This document shows, piece by piece, positions 46,504 to 57,511 of a stretch of DNA of 64,000 nucleotides. Numbering within the stretch: the first letter of the stretch is position 1; each line of letters starts with the position of its first letter. Source of the stretch: Gigaspora rosea (taxonomy: Eukaryota; Glomeromycota; Glomeromycetes; Diversisporales; Gigasporaceae). A program made the position numbers and the translations under genes. The notes under the pieces are model-generated. The model had not been told where the DNA came from and did no database searches. It worked only from the letters and a program-made list of their open reading frames with translations. The stretch lies in contig QKWP01000430.1 of the NCBI GenBank assembly GCA_003550325.1, positions 98,257-162,256 on the forward strand. The letters are read 5' to 3'.

Positions 46504-48180
46504 AATTGTACCCGGGTACTCTTTTATAAGGAGTATAATGTATTGAGGCAATATGTTTTATTATATGCACTTGACATGATATAATGCTTTTGTACCCGGG
46601 TATAAATCACCATCTAGCACTTGCCATGAGGGTACTCGAGTCTGGCATTTTACGGTAATTTCAAGTTTTTCATCGATCATTTATTGGATCAACCCATGAA
46701 AATATGATTGGCTACCGTCAAATTTTTAAAGAGCAATAAACCCGAAAATCTGATGTCTTATGTTCACTCATATGTCATTAAAATGTCCGTTGTTTTATAT
46801 ACATAACCAATTACGTACAAACGCATGTGCGAGTTTAAATTGTTCGATGCCAGGCAAATTGTCTCAATGAACTATAACAGCATTCGGCAAGTTAACATTG
46901 TATCGATAATGTCGTAACTATGATAATATTTTTTAAAAAAAATTTCGAAATCATTATTATGAATCGTCTAAAATGTTTGTATCCAAGAATAACTTAATTT
47001 TGAGTTAAATTCTGTACACTATTCTTCTTAAATGACTATATTAACAATTGCTAAGAATTTAAAGCTTGCTCTGATAGTATATAAGTTGTAGATGCTATAT
47101 GACCTAATATACCTAATATATTATTGAGAGCTCTGAGAGAAGCCAGACATTGGGCTTTAAGCTGAATAGATTGTTATTTTTTTATACCGGTAATAATATT
47201 AATAAATCTTGAAAACCCATTGAGAATATATTTTATAAAAAAAAAGCATTTATATTAACTGGTATTAGAGGATAAAATTATAAATATCTTTTTATTATAT
47301 CTTTAATATCTTTTGCATTCTTTGTAAAGTAATTAGACCTTGCTATTTTATAAAAACAAATTTGGATCAATAAAGCTAAATTGGTAAGTTGCCCTCTTTT
47401 GCTTTTTGAATTGAATATTGAGATATTTTAAGTTTTTTTTTATATTCAGTCAATAGCATGTTCAATATACCAAAACATAACTAAATATTTTTTTATAAGA
47501 CCAGCATTTTTTATAGCTTTAATTTGTTTTATATCTTTATTAAGAAGAATAAAAAAGGTAAGATAACTTCTTTTCTAACAAGCTAAAAAAATTCTATAAA
47601 AAAATATTATAGAAAAGAAGTGGGGTCTTTGAAATCTTATATTAAATATATAAATTCATGAGAGCCAATTAAATTTTATTTATGAGTAGAGTATAGTAAA
47701 AAAATATTATATAATATATATCATTACCCTAAGAGAGCCTCTAAAAATCAGCTTATTTTTGGGTGGGTGGGTGGATTAGCTAAAGTATTAGGTGTAATTC
47801 TGGCCAAATTTTCATAATTCTAGCCAGAGTTACAAAATTATTTTTGACCAAAATTATAAATTTATTAATAAAATTTAATAAATAATAACTATTGATCTAC
47901 TAAATCAAATTTGATGATTTAACTACCAAAATAATCCTCTTAATGAGAGGATTCTAAAGACCCAAAATTATAAGAATATAATAACTGAATCATAAAATTG
48001 GAATTGATTTGTATTACTATGAAAGTTCTATAATTTATTAAATAATTATAAACTATTTATAACAACACAAATTTATTCTGATTTTAGAATCCTGTAATTA
48101 GATTTAATGATTTTGGCTTGCTGGAATCCTCTTGTTAAGAGGATTATTTTGGTTGTTAAATTATTGAAATTGGTTAAATA

Positions 48181-48603
48181 CAGTACTGGACAGCAAAAAC
48201 TATCCATTTTTTTAGAGCGTACCAAATTTAAGATATATAACACAAACTCTGATTGGTTAATATTGTACATAACACAAGTTCTAATTGGTTAATTATAATT
48301 TGTTTTTGTACTTATTTAGTAATTTTAACAATAAAGATTAACCAAACAAATTGCTTGCACATGATCAGACATTATCTGATTGGTCAATTGTCCTGCACCA
48401 AATTTTTGCTTTATTATAAAAGTTGCTAAACTTTAAGCCCTTATTATTTAAAAAGCAAAATATCAAAAATCTGTTTTACAAATTTGTAGATTAGGTTACA
48501 TATAATAAATTTATAAGAGGGATTTTTAAAATAATAACTTGTTGTGAAGTTATTAAATATTAAACAATGTTAAAAAATATATAGTTTTTGCTATCTAGTA
48601 CTG
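48181..48603. mobile_element. Tc1-like MITE nested in the Harbinger-like element
   Basis: The left end CAGTACTGGACAGCAAAAAC and the inverse right end CAGTACTAGATAGCAAAAAC both continue TAT. TA lies at 48179-48180 and 48604-48605. The CAGT(A/G)CTGG start resembles Tc1-type termini. Internal 'gattggttaatattgtacat' and 'ctgattggtcaattgtcctg' repeats are present. The opposed short frames inside (48073-48270, 48107-48292) are not genes. Confidence 0.8.
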
Positions 48604-48639
48604 TATAACAGAAGTTATTAACAATTAAATATTAATTCA

Positions 48640-49165
48640 TGATTCGCCTATAATTAGTAGAATTTACATAATAAATTTTGGGGCAAATTACTATATTAAT
48701 TTACTAAATATAAGAATCTGGCTGTTCCTTCTTCTAAAAGTTTTTTTCTATTAATTAAACCTTTAATGTTTATTTAATAAATGTTGTAGAGCTAATTTTT
48801 CTGATTCTAATAGTAGTAAAACTATTAAAATTGACCTAGCATATCATGAGAAATGAGCATTTTAATCTTCACAACTATATGTTTTTTCCTTTAAATAAAC
48901 AAAGAAAAAACATATAGGTGCAAAGATTAAAATGCTTATATCTTATGGTATATTGTGTTAATTTTAATAATTTTACTACTATTGGAATTAGAAAAATTAG
49001 CTATACAACTTTTATTAGATGCACATTAAAAGTTTACTTGACAGAAAAAAACTTTTAGAAAGAGAAACAGCCAGATTTCAACATTTACTAAAAAACTTAT
49101 TTTTACTTATCCCCACTTTTTACTATATATTACATATATGATTTCTATTATTTATAGGCGAATTA
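48640..49165. mobile_element. Near-complete palindrome MITE, about 525 bp
   Basis: The arms begin GATTCGCCTATAATTAGTAG and inverse AATTCGCCTATAAATAATAG. They meet in a long central hairpin, 'gagcattttaatcttcacaa' with its inverse around a centre near 48900. ATTAATT occurs just outside both ends and is the likely target repeat. Noncoding. Confidence 0.7.
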
Positions 49166-49684
49166 CAAATTAATTTTTAATTGTTAATAACTTTTGTTCT
49201 ACTGAACCAATTTCAATAATTTAACTACCAAATGATTTTCTTAATGAGAAAATTCTAGCAAGCCCAAAATTATAGAATTCTATTAGAATAAATTTGTGTT
49301 ATTATAATTGGTTTATAATTATTTAATAAATTATAAAACTTTTATTGTAACCAAATCTATTCTAATTACATGATCTAGTTATTATATTCTTATAATTTTA
49401 GTCTTTAGAATTCTCTTATTAAGACAATTATTTTGGTAGTTAAATTATCAAATTTGGTTCAGTAAAACAAAAGTTATATATTATTAAATGTAGTATTTTC
49501 TGAATTTTTAATAATTGTAAAATCTGATTAATTAATTGGAGTATCAGATATAGGTGTGTGGGGTAGGCTTATAGTAACCAATAATAAGCTGATTTCTGGA
49601 ACTCTCCTAAGAAAGTAGCATTTGAATTCTTTAGAATTAACAATTAAAGTAAAAATTTAAAATTTTTGCAATTAGTTTTAAATA

Positions 49685-50397
49685 CTGTATTTTTATGAAA
49701 TAACAGGCTGAGGAATTATTTAGAAAATAGAGTCCCCTAAAAATTGCATATATGGATTCGAAATAATGCCCCAGCGTGTCTCAAATAACGCGCCCCTATA
49801 TATAGTTGTTAAATATAAAGATCGTTTATTATTAAATTAATAATCTAAATAGAATATACCTTTTAACAATTGAAAATTCTTGTTACACAAGTTGCCATTA
49901 TTTCGATTATTACTGTAACATCTTACAGCTGATTTGAAAATTAGTAGGATATTTGAAAAATTTTCTTGTTTTTGAAAGCTATCAGTTTCTTCTTATGAAT
50001 CATCTAACTTTTCGGAAGCCATGTCACAGTCTTTGGAACTTCAGTCTAATAATGTCAATATGATTTCTGAAGAGTTATATGATTCATAAGACAAAACCAA
50101 AAGGTTTCAAAAATGAGAAAATTTTCAAGTATCCCTCGAATTTTTAAATTAGCTATAATTAACGCACATAAAAAATCAGAATTCAAGTTCATAAATATTT
50201 ACACTATATTATAAGTTCAAACACGCTAAAAATATATTTAAAACTTTAAATTCTTTTAAAAAACTTGATTCAATTTATTAAAGATCTGACTTGGCAAAAA
50301 ATTCATATGTCTCGAAATAACACTCTGGTGCGTACTCTCAATAACGCACCTATACTCAAAATAACATGCTGAGGTGCGCTATTTCGCGAAAATATGG
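49685..50397. mobile_element. TA-flanked element with a nested MITE
   Basis: The left CTGTATTTTTATGAAATAAC and inverse right CCATATTTTCGCGAAATAGC ends adjoin TA (49683-49684, 50398-50399). Unit 1 lacks it at about 39285. Subterminal repeats of (AAA)TAACGC(G/A)CC occur on both sides: 'tctcaaataacgcgccc' and 'ctcaataacgcacc'. The 49926-50155 element is inserted inside. Confidence 0.75.
49926..50155. mobile_element. Nested MITE, CAGCTGATTTG family
   Basis: The left CAGCTGATTTGAAAATTAGT and inverse right TAGCTAATTTAAAAATTCGA ends are flanked by TA (49924-49925, 50156-50157). The arms continue GGATA(C/T)TTGAAAAATTTTCT. Related to 28720-28961 but more decayed. Confidence 0.75.
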
Positions 50398-50509
50398 TAT
50401 GTAGTAAAGAATAAGTTTACTAATATTTTTTAAATTATAGTTATAAATAGTGTAACAAATTCAAGTGCTTTAACAAAATTATTTTCAAGATAGATAATTA
50501 AAGGTAGAG

Positions 50510-50800
50510 TAACTATTTACAAATTATATTAAATAAATATCACAGATCATATTTAAAATGAAATCTAAAGTACGCCTATATGGCATTATCTGTGGAGGTG
50601 TTAATAAAAAAATGAAATCTACATTTTCTACTTAAACTACTAGCCTTCTAAAACCCACTAATACTTGTTTATTATAATTTTTTTAAAACTAACCCTAACT
50701 CTAAACCCCTAACCCTAAAAAATGCATCCCCAAAAAAATTGGTTTTTGAGATTTTATACTATAATTTCATTTTAATCTGGATTTTATTATAATATGCTAC
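50510..50800. mobile_element. Insertion absent from unit 1, TAACCC-core MITE
   Basis: Unit 1 runs directly from 'aaattatattaaa' to 'tttttaaaattaaa' near 39420-39470. This segment carries ATTTAAAATGAAATCTAAAG near the left and its inverse (AATTTCATTTTAATCTGG) near the right, with CTAACCCTAACTCTAAACCC in the middle. The exact ends are not resolved. Confidence 0.55.
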
Positions 50801-51159
50801 AATAAATAAAAAGTTTTTTACTTTTTAAAATTAAAAAAATTATATTAAGTTAACTACTTTTAATTTTTAAAAAAGTTGTAGAAAGATTTTTCTAATTTTA
50901 ACAGTAATAAAATCATTAAAATTAGTTAGATTTTAACTAAAAAACATGCATTCAAAGATTGAATATTACAAAAATTATATAATATAAACCAATTAGAATT
51001 ACTAATAATGTATTATCACAGAGAATTTGAGCACATTACAGAAAACCAAAGAAGTTTTAAATTTTTACTACTATAAATAGAAGGTTTAATATGTGCTATA
51101 TCAAAATTTATTAATTTTTGATAGTAAATTTAAAAGTTTTAATAATAGCATATTTTTGT

Positions 51160-51560
51160 ACAGTGCACGAATCCTTTAATTAGCGACTATAATACACAAT
51201 CTTTAAAAGCTTATAAATAAAAAACTAAAGTAGTTATAAATCAAATCTCTTCATAGAATAATCAAATCAAACCTAAAGAACAAAGTTATGAAGCTAATTT
51301 TTTAAATTACTTAGTATTTAATAGAGTTATTTCTTGTTAAAGTTAACCTAATTTATTAATTAAATTAAAAATTTGGCTGCTTTAATTTTGCCTAGAACTA
51401 CTAATAATATTCTTAATTCTGCCCAAAATTATTAAATAAAAATATACTATAGTTAAATTTAATATTAAAAATTATAATTCCTTTCTCTTTTCTTTTCTTT
51501 TCTCTTTTTTTTCTTTTTTTTTTCTCTCTTTCTCTCTTTCTCTCTCTCTCTCTCTTTCCT

Positions 51561-51594
<34 letters not shown>

Positions 51595-52050
51595 ATATAT
51601 ATTTCTAATTTAATATATACTTATATTAACCAATCATATTAGGTTATTTTTGTATAATATGGCTCCAAATTTGATTTCACTAATGAAGCTTCCCTGTGTG
51701 TCTTAACAAAAAAAATTCCTTACAAAATTTTGCTTCATATGCAGTAGCTTGTTCATCTTATATTGATTACTTATGTAAATTATGTTTTAATAGTTAATCC
51801 TTATCTTTATCGTGGTGGCACATGAATTTACATTTATTGCCCATGCCAAATCCTGTGCTGATTCGACTAGTAAACTGCTGCAAAACCCAAGCTATTTACG
51901 GTCCAATTGGCACAAGCACATGGTCCCATATGGTCCACTGAATCCGAACCAACTTGGGCCATACCTGTACAAATCTGAACTTTGACCTGTGCCAAAATGA
52001 CCCATGCTTATCCGATTCCATCCCGTGCCTATACAGTACATTTTTCTTAT
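51160..52050. other. Unit-2-specific segment, noncoding
   Basis: It starts with a decayed end of the 19219-type MITE (CAGTGCACGAATCCTTTAAT). It has a CT-rich microsatellite at 51483-51598. It continues through a lower-AT patch (51820-52030) with a GGTCCCATATGGTCCACTGA-like inverted sequence. No gene was recognised. Confidence 0.5.
51483..51598. repeat. Polypyrimidine (CT)n tract
   Basis: Imperfect TTCTTT then TCTCTCTC repeats on the plus strand. Confidence 0.95.
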
Positions 52051-52153
52051 AGGAAAACTCAATTTAAATAAGTAAACAAATTTACAAAAAAGAAAAAACA
52101 AATAAAAAAATGTACTATAGCATCTGTACAAGATTGTAAAGATTATATAATAT

Positions 52154-52382
52154 AAAAAAGTCTATTTGTAACATTCTGTTACATGCTTATTTGTAACAGC
52201 CAATAAGGCCATATTAATATTAGAGTAGAGTTGAAGTTAGGGTTAGGATCAAAATTAATACAGAATTGTGAGAGGATTATTTTTTGTTAGAAGTGCAATA
52301 GGGTTATCATAGTAAAATTTTGAGTTATAAATAAAGCTATTACAAATAAGCATGTAACAGGCTGTTACAAATAGATTCATCC
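52154..52382. mobile_element. Mutator-like MITE with exact 9-bp duplication and empty site
   Basis: ATATAATAT flanks at 52145-52153 and 52383-52391. Unit 1 has a single near-identical ATATAATAC at about 40377. The arms TCTATTTGTAACA and TGTTACATGCTTATTTGTAA are inverted near the right end. The core is 'gttagggttagg', GTGAGAGGATTATTTTTTGT, TAGAAGTGCAA and AGTAAAATTTTGAGTTATA, matching 15020-15217 although the ends do not match. Confidence 0.85.
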
Positions 52383-53132
52383 ATATAATATTACTAAATT
52401 GTCAGTCTCTATATAAATCCATTTATGCATTATATCTAATATTTAATAAGAAAAAAAGATAAAAAACTCAGTCAATAAAGTAGAAAAACTAATGCCTAAT
52501 AATACTTATGCAAGTAATTTGATATGTGTTTTTAAAATATTGTACATGTTATTCATTATTTATCTTGTAAATGCTAAAATTACTTGTAATATCAATTCCA
52601 ATTTGGTAGGCATATTTCCAATTTAAAAAGAGTTAATACTACTAATTTTTTGAAGAGTGTAAGCTGAATTTTCTAATTGTTGGCAAAATTTTGAAAAGTT
52701 CAAGAAGAGAAGTACTAAAAGCACAAAACTTGTAATGAACTATAAGTTGTATTGTCTTAGAATAGTATATTAAACCAAAAATATGCTTCTACTTAAACTT
52801 CTACATTTTTGACAAAAAACTTTAGGGTTATAGCCCTACTATATCTTCTATAGCAATAAAGTTTCCACTCAGAGAGTTAAACCCACAAGAGGAGAGCTAA
52901 TTTTTAACTCTATTTCAATTCTTCACAATATGCAATCTGGAGCTCTGTATCCAAGTTGCTTCTAGATAAAGTCTTTGTTATATATACATATACTAACTAC
53001 AAAGTTTTTACAGATTAACATTTATAAAAAATTTGGTACAAAAAATCATTGAAAAGCGTTAAATTGGATTGTTATATTGTTTAACAAAAATAAATTAGAT
53101 AATAAATCATTTATAAAAAATAATTTTATTAA

Positions 53133-53493
53133 GGAAATTACTAATTTACACCACAGGTGATTATCACCTATAGTCAATTTACCAATTAAAATTCAGAATC
53201 AGGTGTAACATGTAGATCAATTTTTGTATAACAAAAACAAAAATTTTTTAAAAAATTGCTAAAATTGGTTCTAATCTAAAATTTTGTCTATGGAACTACT
53301 TTTTTTTATACAAAAAAAAATTCCTCATTAAATTTTACTATATATAAATCCTACCCTAGTCTCTAACCTTTACTCTTACCCTAATATTAAAGAGATTTAA
53401 TTTTTATTTAATAAAAGCTGGTTGTTTTGTTTATTTTTTTATGCATTGTAGATCACAGGTAATAATCACCTATAGTGATTATTAGTTATTTTC
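53133..53493. mobile_element. Mutator-like MITE with exact 9-bp duplication and empty site
   Basis: TTTTATTAA flanks at 53124-53132 and 53494-53502 and occurs once in unit 1 (41443-41451). The ends are GGAAATTACTAATTTACAC and inverse GAAAATAACTAATAATCAC. A semi-palindrome, CACAGGTGATTATCACCTAT, sits near each end. The core in inverse orientation has CTACCCTAGTCTCTAACC and 'cttaccctaatatt'. Confidence 0.85.
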
Positions 53494-53779
53494 TTTTATT
53501 AAATATATTAAAATTATAATTATAATACAAATTTATAAATAAATACATTATATATATTTTGTTTTAGTTTAATATTTTGTAATATTTTATTTATTATAGT
53601 AGAGTTTTTTTAGTATTTATAATACTTTTTATTAGTTAGCTATTATTGTTGTATTATTAATTTTTGAAGTTATTATTTATTGTATTATTAATTTTTGTAT
53701 AATGTTTTTTTTTTACAAGTTTATAGGTTTTTTAATGTTATTTTATTATTCTAAAGTATTTTTATTTATAATAACTATA

Positions 53780-55198
53780 CTGTAGAGCACTGTATACAGT
53801 ACCTGAGATTTTATTCAAAAATCCATTTTTTAAATTGAATAGTACCTGCAGGCAGGGTTGGCAATGGACTATGTCCATTAAAAATAAATTTGCCAATGGA
53901 TCTAAATGGACCAATACTATAATTCATTGATCTATTGATCCATTGGTCCATTAGTTTATTTTGACAAAAATTATTTTTATACTAATTTATTGGAATTTAG
54001 AATTAACTTTTAGTTTAAAATTCTTTAATTTGTTATTACCAATTATAATTGTACTTAATCTTGTTATATTATATATTTCTATTGTTATAATAAATTAATA
54101 TGTTTTTTTGAATTCAAAAAAAAAACAATCAACACATAATAAATAAGTAAATTTTATCACTAACAAACATTTATAAACAACTTAGTTTATATACAGTTAA
54201 TCTATAGACAAGATTATTTTATAGACAGTTAGTTAATACATTAATACATAGACAAATTCATTTTGTAGACAATTTATTTTACTAACAATTTTTTTTATAA
54301 ATTGCACCAACTTTAATTTAAACTTAAGATTAATAACAATAACTAGATTAATTTATTTGTAATATCAGATATTGGTAAACTAACTGCTTATAAAACAAAC
54401 TTATTTGCAAATTAATTAACTATAAAATAACCTTGCACATAATATAATTCTTTGAAATTAAATTGTCTATAAAGTATTGTTGGTGAGTTAATACTACTAA
54501 ATAAAATATCAAAAAAATATAATTGAACTTATGTATCCAGATAAATTACAATAACTGCAGTTTGAATTTTAAAACAATCTGTTGACATCAATAGAGAATA
54601 GTTTATATATTCTTATCTAATTTTATTCACATGTATCTCTCAAAATAATATGAATACCAAATCTAGTATACTCATATATGAACAGTAACAAGATCTTGTG
54701 CCATTCTAGATAGCAAGAAACTATACATTCTGTAATGCAAGCATTGCCATGTTCTGATATAGAATGTTTTAAGATAGTTCACAGAGTAATTTGATTGTGT
54801 CCTTAAAAATTTAGATAATATTTGTGATTACTTTATATTAAGTACAATAAAGTAGTTAGTTAGATAATTTAAAAAACTATATAATTTATTTAATCTACTT
54901 GTCCATTGGTCCATTGAAATAATAACTACTCCAATGGAACCATTGGATATGGTCAATGGACCTGAGCTCCATTGATACCAGTGGACAAATGTGCCCACCC
55001 TGCCCACAGGTACTGTGTGAGTAACCAGGTACTATATGTTGGGGATATATTATATGAAAATAATAAATTAAATATTGCTGTACCCCTGGGTATTATTCAG
55101 AATTAGATCAAATGAACAGTGAATGATACCTGGGTATTAATCAAGGAGGGTATTATTTTTCAGAGATACTTTATGTAGTACTCTATAGTAATTATCTA
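53780..55198. mobile_element. TA-flanked element with a nested hAT-like element
   Basis: The left CTGTAGAGCACTGTATACAG and inverse right CTATAGAGTACTACATAAAG ends lie next to TA (53778-53779, 55199-55200). Unit 1 lacks it near 41730. Subterminal 'gtacctg' and 'tacctgggtatta' motifs are seen. 53852-55002 is a second element inside it. Confidence 0.7.
53852..55002. mobile_element. Nested hAT-like non-autonomous element
   Basis: The ends CAGGGTTGGCA and inverse CAGGGTGGGCA fit the hAT terminal pattern. Flanks CCTGCAGG and CCCACAGG agree at six of eight positions. Subterminal CCATTGGTCCATT-type repeats occur at both ends (53890-53960 and 54898-54980). The 0.9-kb middle is A/T-rich and noncoding. 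Confidence 0.7.
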
Positions 55199-55329
55199 AT
55201 ATGCAATACTATTTTTGATTTAGTAGTGCTATGGTTGTTAAAGCACTTTTAATTCATTATTTATATATAATAGTACTGTAGATGATTAGTATTGTATAAG
55301 TATTGGTAGGTTTTAAATTATGCTTACTA

Positions 55330-55610
55330 TTGATTCATGAAAATTATCTACCTTTATAAAAATTTTTAGAAATTTACTAGCAGTTGCTATATATAAATCT
55401 AAATTTTCAAACATATAATTAAATAAAGTTGTTCAGAACACCAAAATACATCAAAAATAAAAATTTGATATTATTTGGACGAATTTTTAATAGTACACTT
55501 TTAAATTTTTAGAAAATTTAACAATTCAAAAATAAGCTACCCTACATTTTTTTGATGTAATTTTTTGTTCAAAAATAATAGCTTATTTTTGTGAATATAT
55601 GGTAATAGGT
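55330..55610. mobile_element. Decayed 17031-type MITE, unit 2 copy
   Basis: Duplicate of 41880-42150, with GCAGTTGCTATATATAAA and a degraded right end TAGCTTATTTTTGTGAATAT. Confidence 0.6.
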
Positions 55611-56584
55611 ATAGTTGAAATAAAAGATAATATTATTTAATGCTAAAATTAAGGTTAAAGAAGTTCAGAATTAGTGTAAAAGTGAAAAATCTTAGGCTAG
55701 TGTACTACAGGATTATATAAGAACTAAATGGTTAGGTTAATGCAAATTAGCACAAGAGCTAAAATATTAGTGTTATGTATTATATAATTAATAGGATTCT
55801 GAAAAATATGGACCAAGATTTGTAAAACTTATACAAAATTTCTTTCAAAAATGTATAATTTGTGGCAAAAAATTCGAAAATTTTACTATATAAATTCAAT
55901 ATTTGTTGACAATATAACTGATAAAAACTTTGCCCAAATCAAAAATCTATCAACTTTAGTGCAACCAAATTGAGAATCTAACATTACAAACCCCCAAAGA
56001 ATATTCAATAAAAAATCCTACCAATAAAGCCGAATCAAGTTTCACTAAAAATTTTACGTACTACACTGACTTCGAAATTTAATTGCTGCTTAACTTACGG
56101 AGTAGTAACCCCGAATCTAAAAATAAACAACACCTAACGCATGAGCAGGTTAAGGCTTGTTAATGAACTACAAGTAATTTAATCAGGGGTACGAAATTAT
56201 TATGAAATTATGACCATTCTCAATAGTTTCGGGTATGCGTTAAATAATTGATATTAAGTACGTATTGTTCTTGGTGTACGTAATTATTTCTATGAAAAGA
56301 ATTCGAGAATTCTAGATCCTTCACTTTATTAAGATGGATAATTTAAGAAATTTATACTCAATGGGAGTTACGCACTAGTTTATGCATTACTTCCATATAG
56401 AAATTAAAGTTTTTAAATTTCTTTCACTACGACGAGACGATATCTAAATTTAGTATTCCACAATTACACAAACATGCATGCAATTGTAGTGGAATTATAG
56501 AATTGTCGATCGTTAATATTTTTACAATTCCACAATGATCATTTTTGAACCAAAACGGATTATCAATAATCAGCTATTTTGAAT

Positions 56585-56890
56585 CACAATAACATATAAT
56601 TAATAATATAATAATTAATAATTATATAACTGTAATAGATAGCATATAATTAATAATATAATAATTAATAATTATATAACTGTAATAGATAGCATATAAT
56701 TAATAATTATATAATAGATAATATATAATTAATAATTATATAAGATATATATGTATATATATAATATATAATATAATATAATTATATAATATAATTATAT
56801 AATAATAATTATACAATAATTTATAATTAATAATAATTACAGTATATAATAATAATTATATAATATATAATATATAATTATATAATAATC
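56585..56890. repeat. AT-only tract, unit 2 copy
   Basis: Counterpart of 43160-43395. A 56-bp sub-unit beginning TAATAATATAATAATTAATA is doubled here (about 56590-56700). Confidence 0.85.
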
Positions 56891-57511
56891 AATAAATAAA
56901 AAATTAACGGATTTGCAAAGGTCCTAAAATTTTATAACAGTTATATGCTATCACTAATTCTTCAAGAAATAACTTTTTTGTTTTTTTTTTTGGACCATTA
57001 TTCCTTTTGCTGTTTGGGTTTCCAAATGGACACTTTTAATACATAATACACCAGTTGTTTCTTCCATGATTAAGAACATTAAAATTTCAACCCATAAATA
57101 TAATAGCGATGCAATTTAAAATATAAAATTTGTGTAACTTTAAAACCATAGTTGGCCAACTGCAAGGTCGTTATATGCAATAGTCATTTTGAACACAAAG
57201 ATTCTCTGTTTAGAATCCCCACAAAATCATAAGACCATATTTTTGCACTGTGTTTAACAATATATTTATTTATTCGAAAAAATAAAGCTTTTTAGTAACA
57301 TATTTGTAATGACAAAAGTTTTCGCGCGACCATCGAAATATTCTACTGGTCGATTTTTTTTTAAAAAATTTAAAAAAAAAAAATATACTATTAAATTACA
57401 AATTCAACATGTACTAAATAAAAAAAAACTAGGAAATAAAATTAAAAAATGACCATAAAAAAAACGTATGCATATAACATATAACAATATAAATTAATGT
57501 ATATTAAAAAT

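Larger units (their letters stand above)
38639..47190. repeat. Large tandem duplication, unit 1 (8.55 kb, with arrestin copy B)
   Basis: Colinear with 47191-60360. The left limit is TAATAATATTAATAAATCTT at 38639, which recurs at 47191. The right limit is TTGTTATTTTTTTATACCGG at 47190, next to the second unit. Apart from the arrestin gene (44030-45261) it is A/T-rich noncoding DNA. It has fewer insertions than unit 2 and so supplies empty sites, for example TAA 39220-39222, about 39285, ATATAATA about 40375, TTTTATTAA 41443-41451 and about 41730. Confidence 0.85.
47733..49607. mobile_element. PIF/Harbinger-like palindromic element with nested insertions
   Basis: The ends are GAGAGCCTCTAAAAATCAGC and inverse GGAGAGTTCCAGAAATCAGC. 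TAA flanks (47730-47732, 49608-49610) and is present once in unit 1 (39220-39222). It is the same family as 6713-7902: GGGTGGGTGGGTGG near the left end, GGTGTGTGGGGTAGG near the right end, and modules with 'ctcttaatgagaggattcta'. Two younger elements (48181-48603, about 48640-49165) interrupt it. Confidence 0.8.

Noticed and set aside
46388..46570. Minus-strand 60-codon ORF
   Set aside because: Spans the end of a MITE and its target duplication, so it is created by insertion.
51892..52131. Minus-strand 79-codon ORF in a lower-AT patch
   Set aside because: Contains repeated GTG/TACCGGT-like nucleotide motifs and no recognisable protein feature; not present in unit 1.
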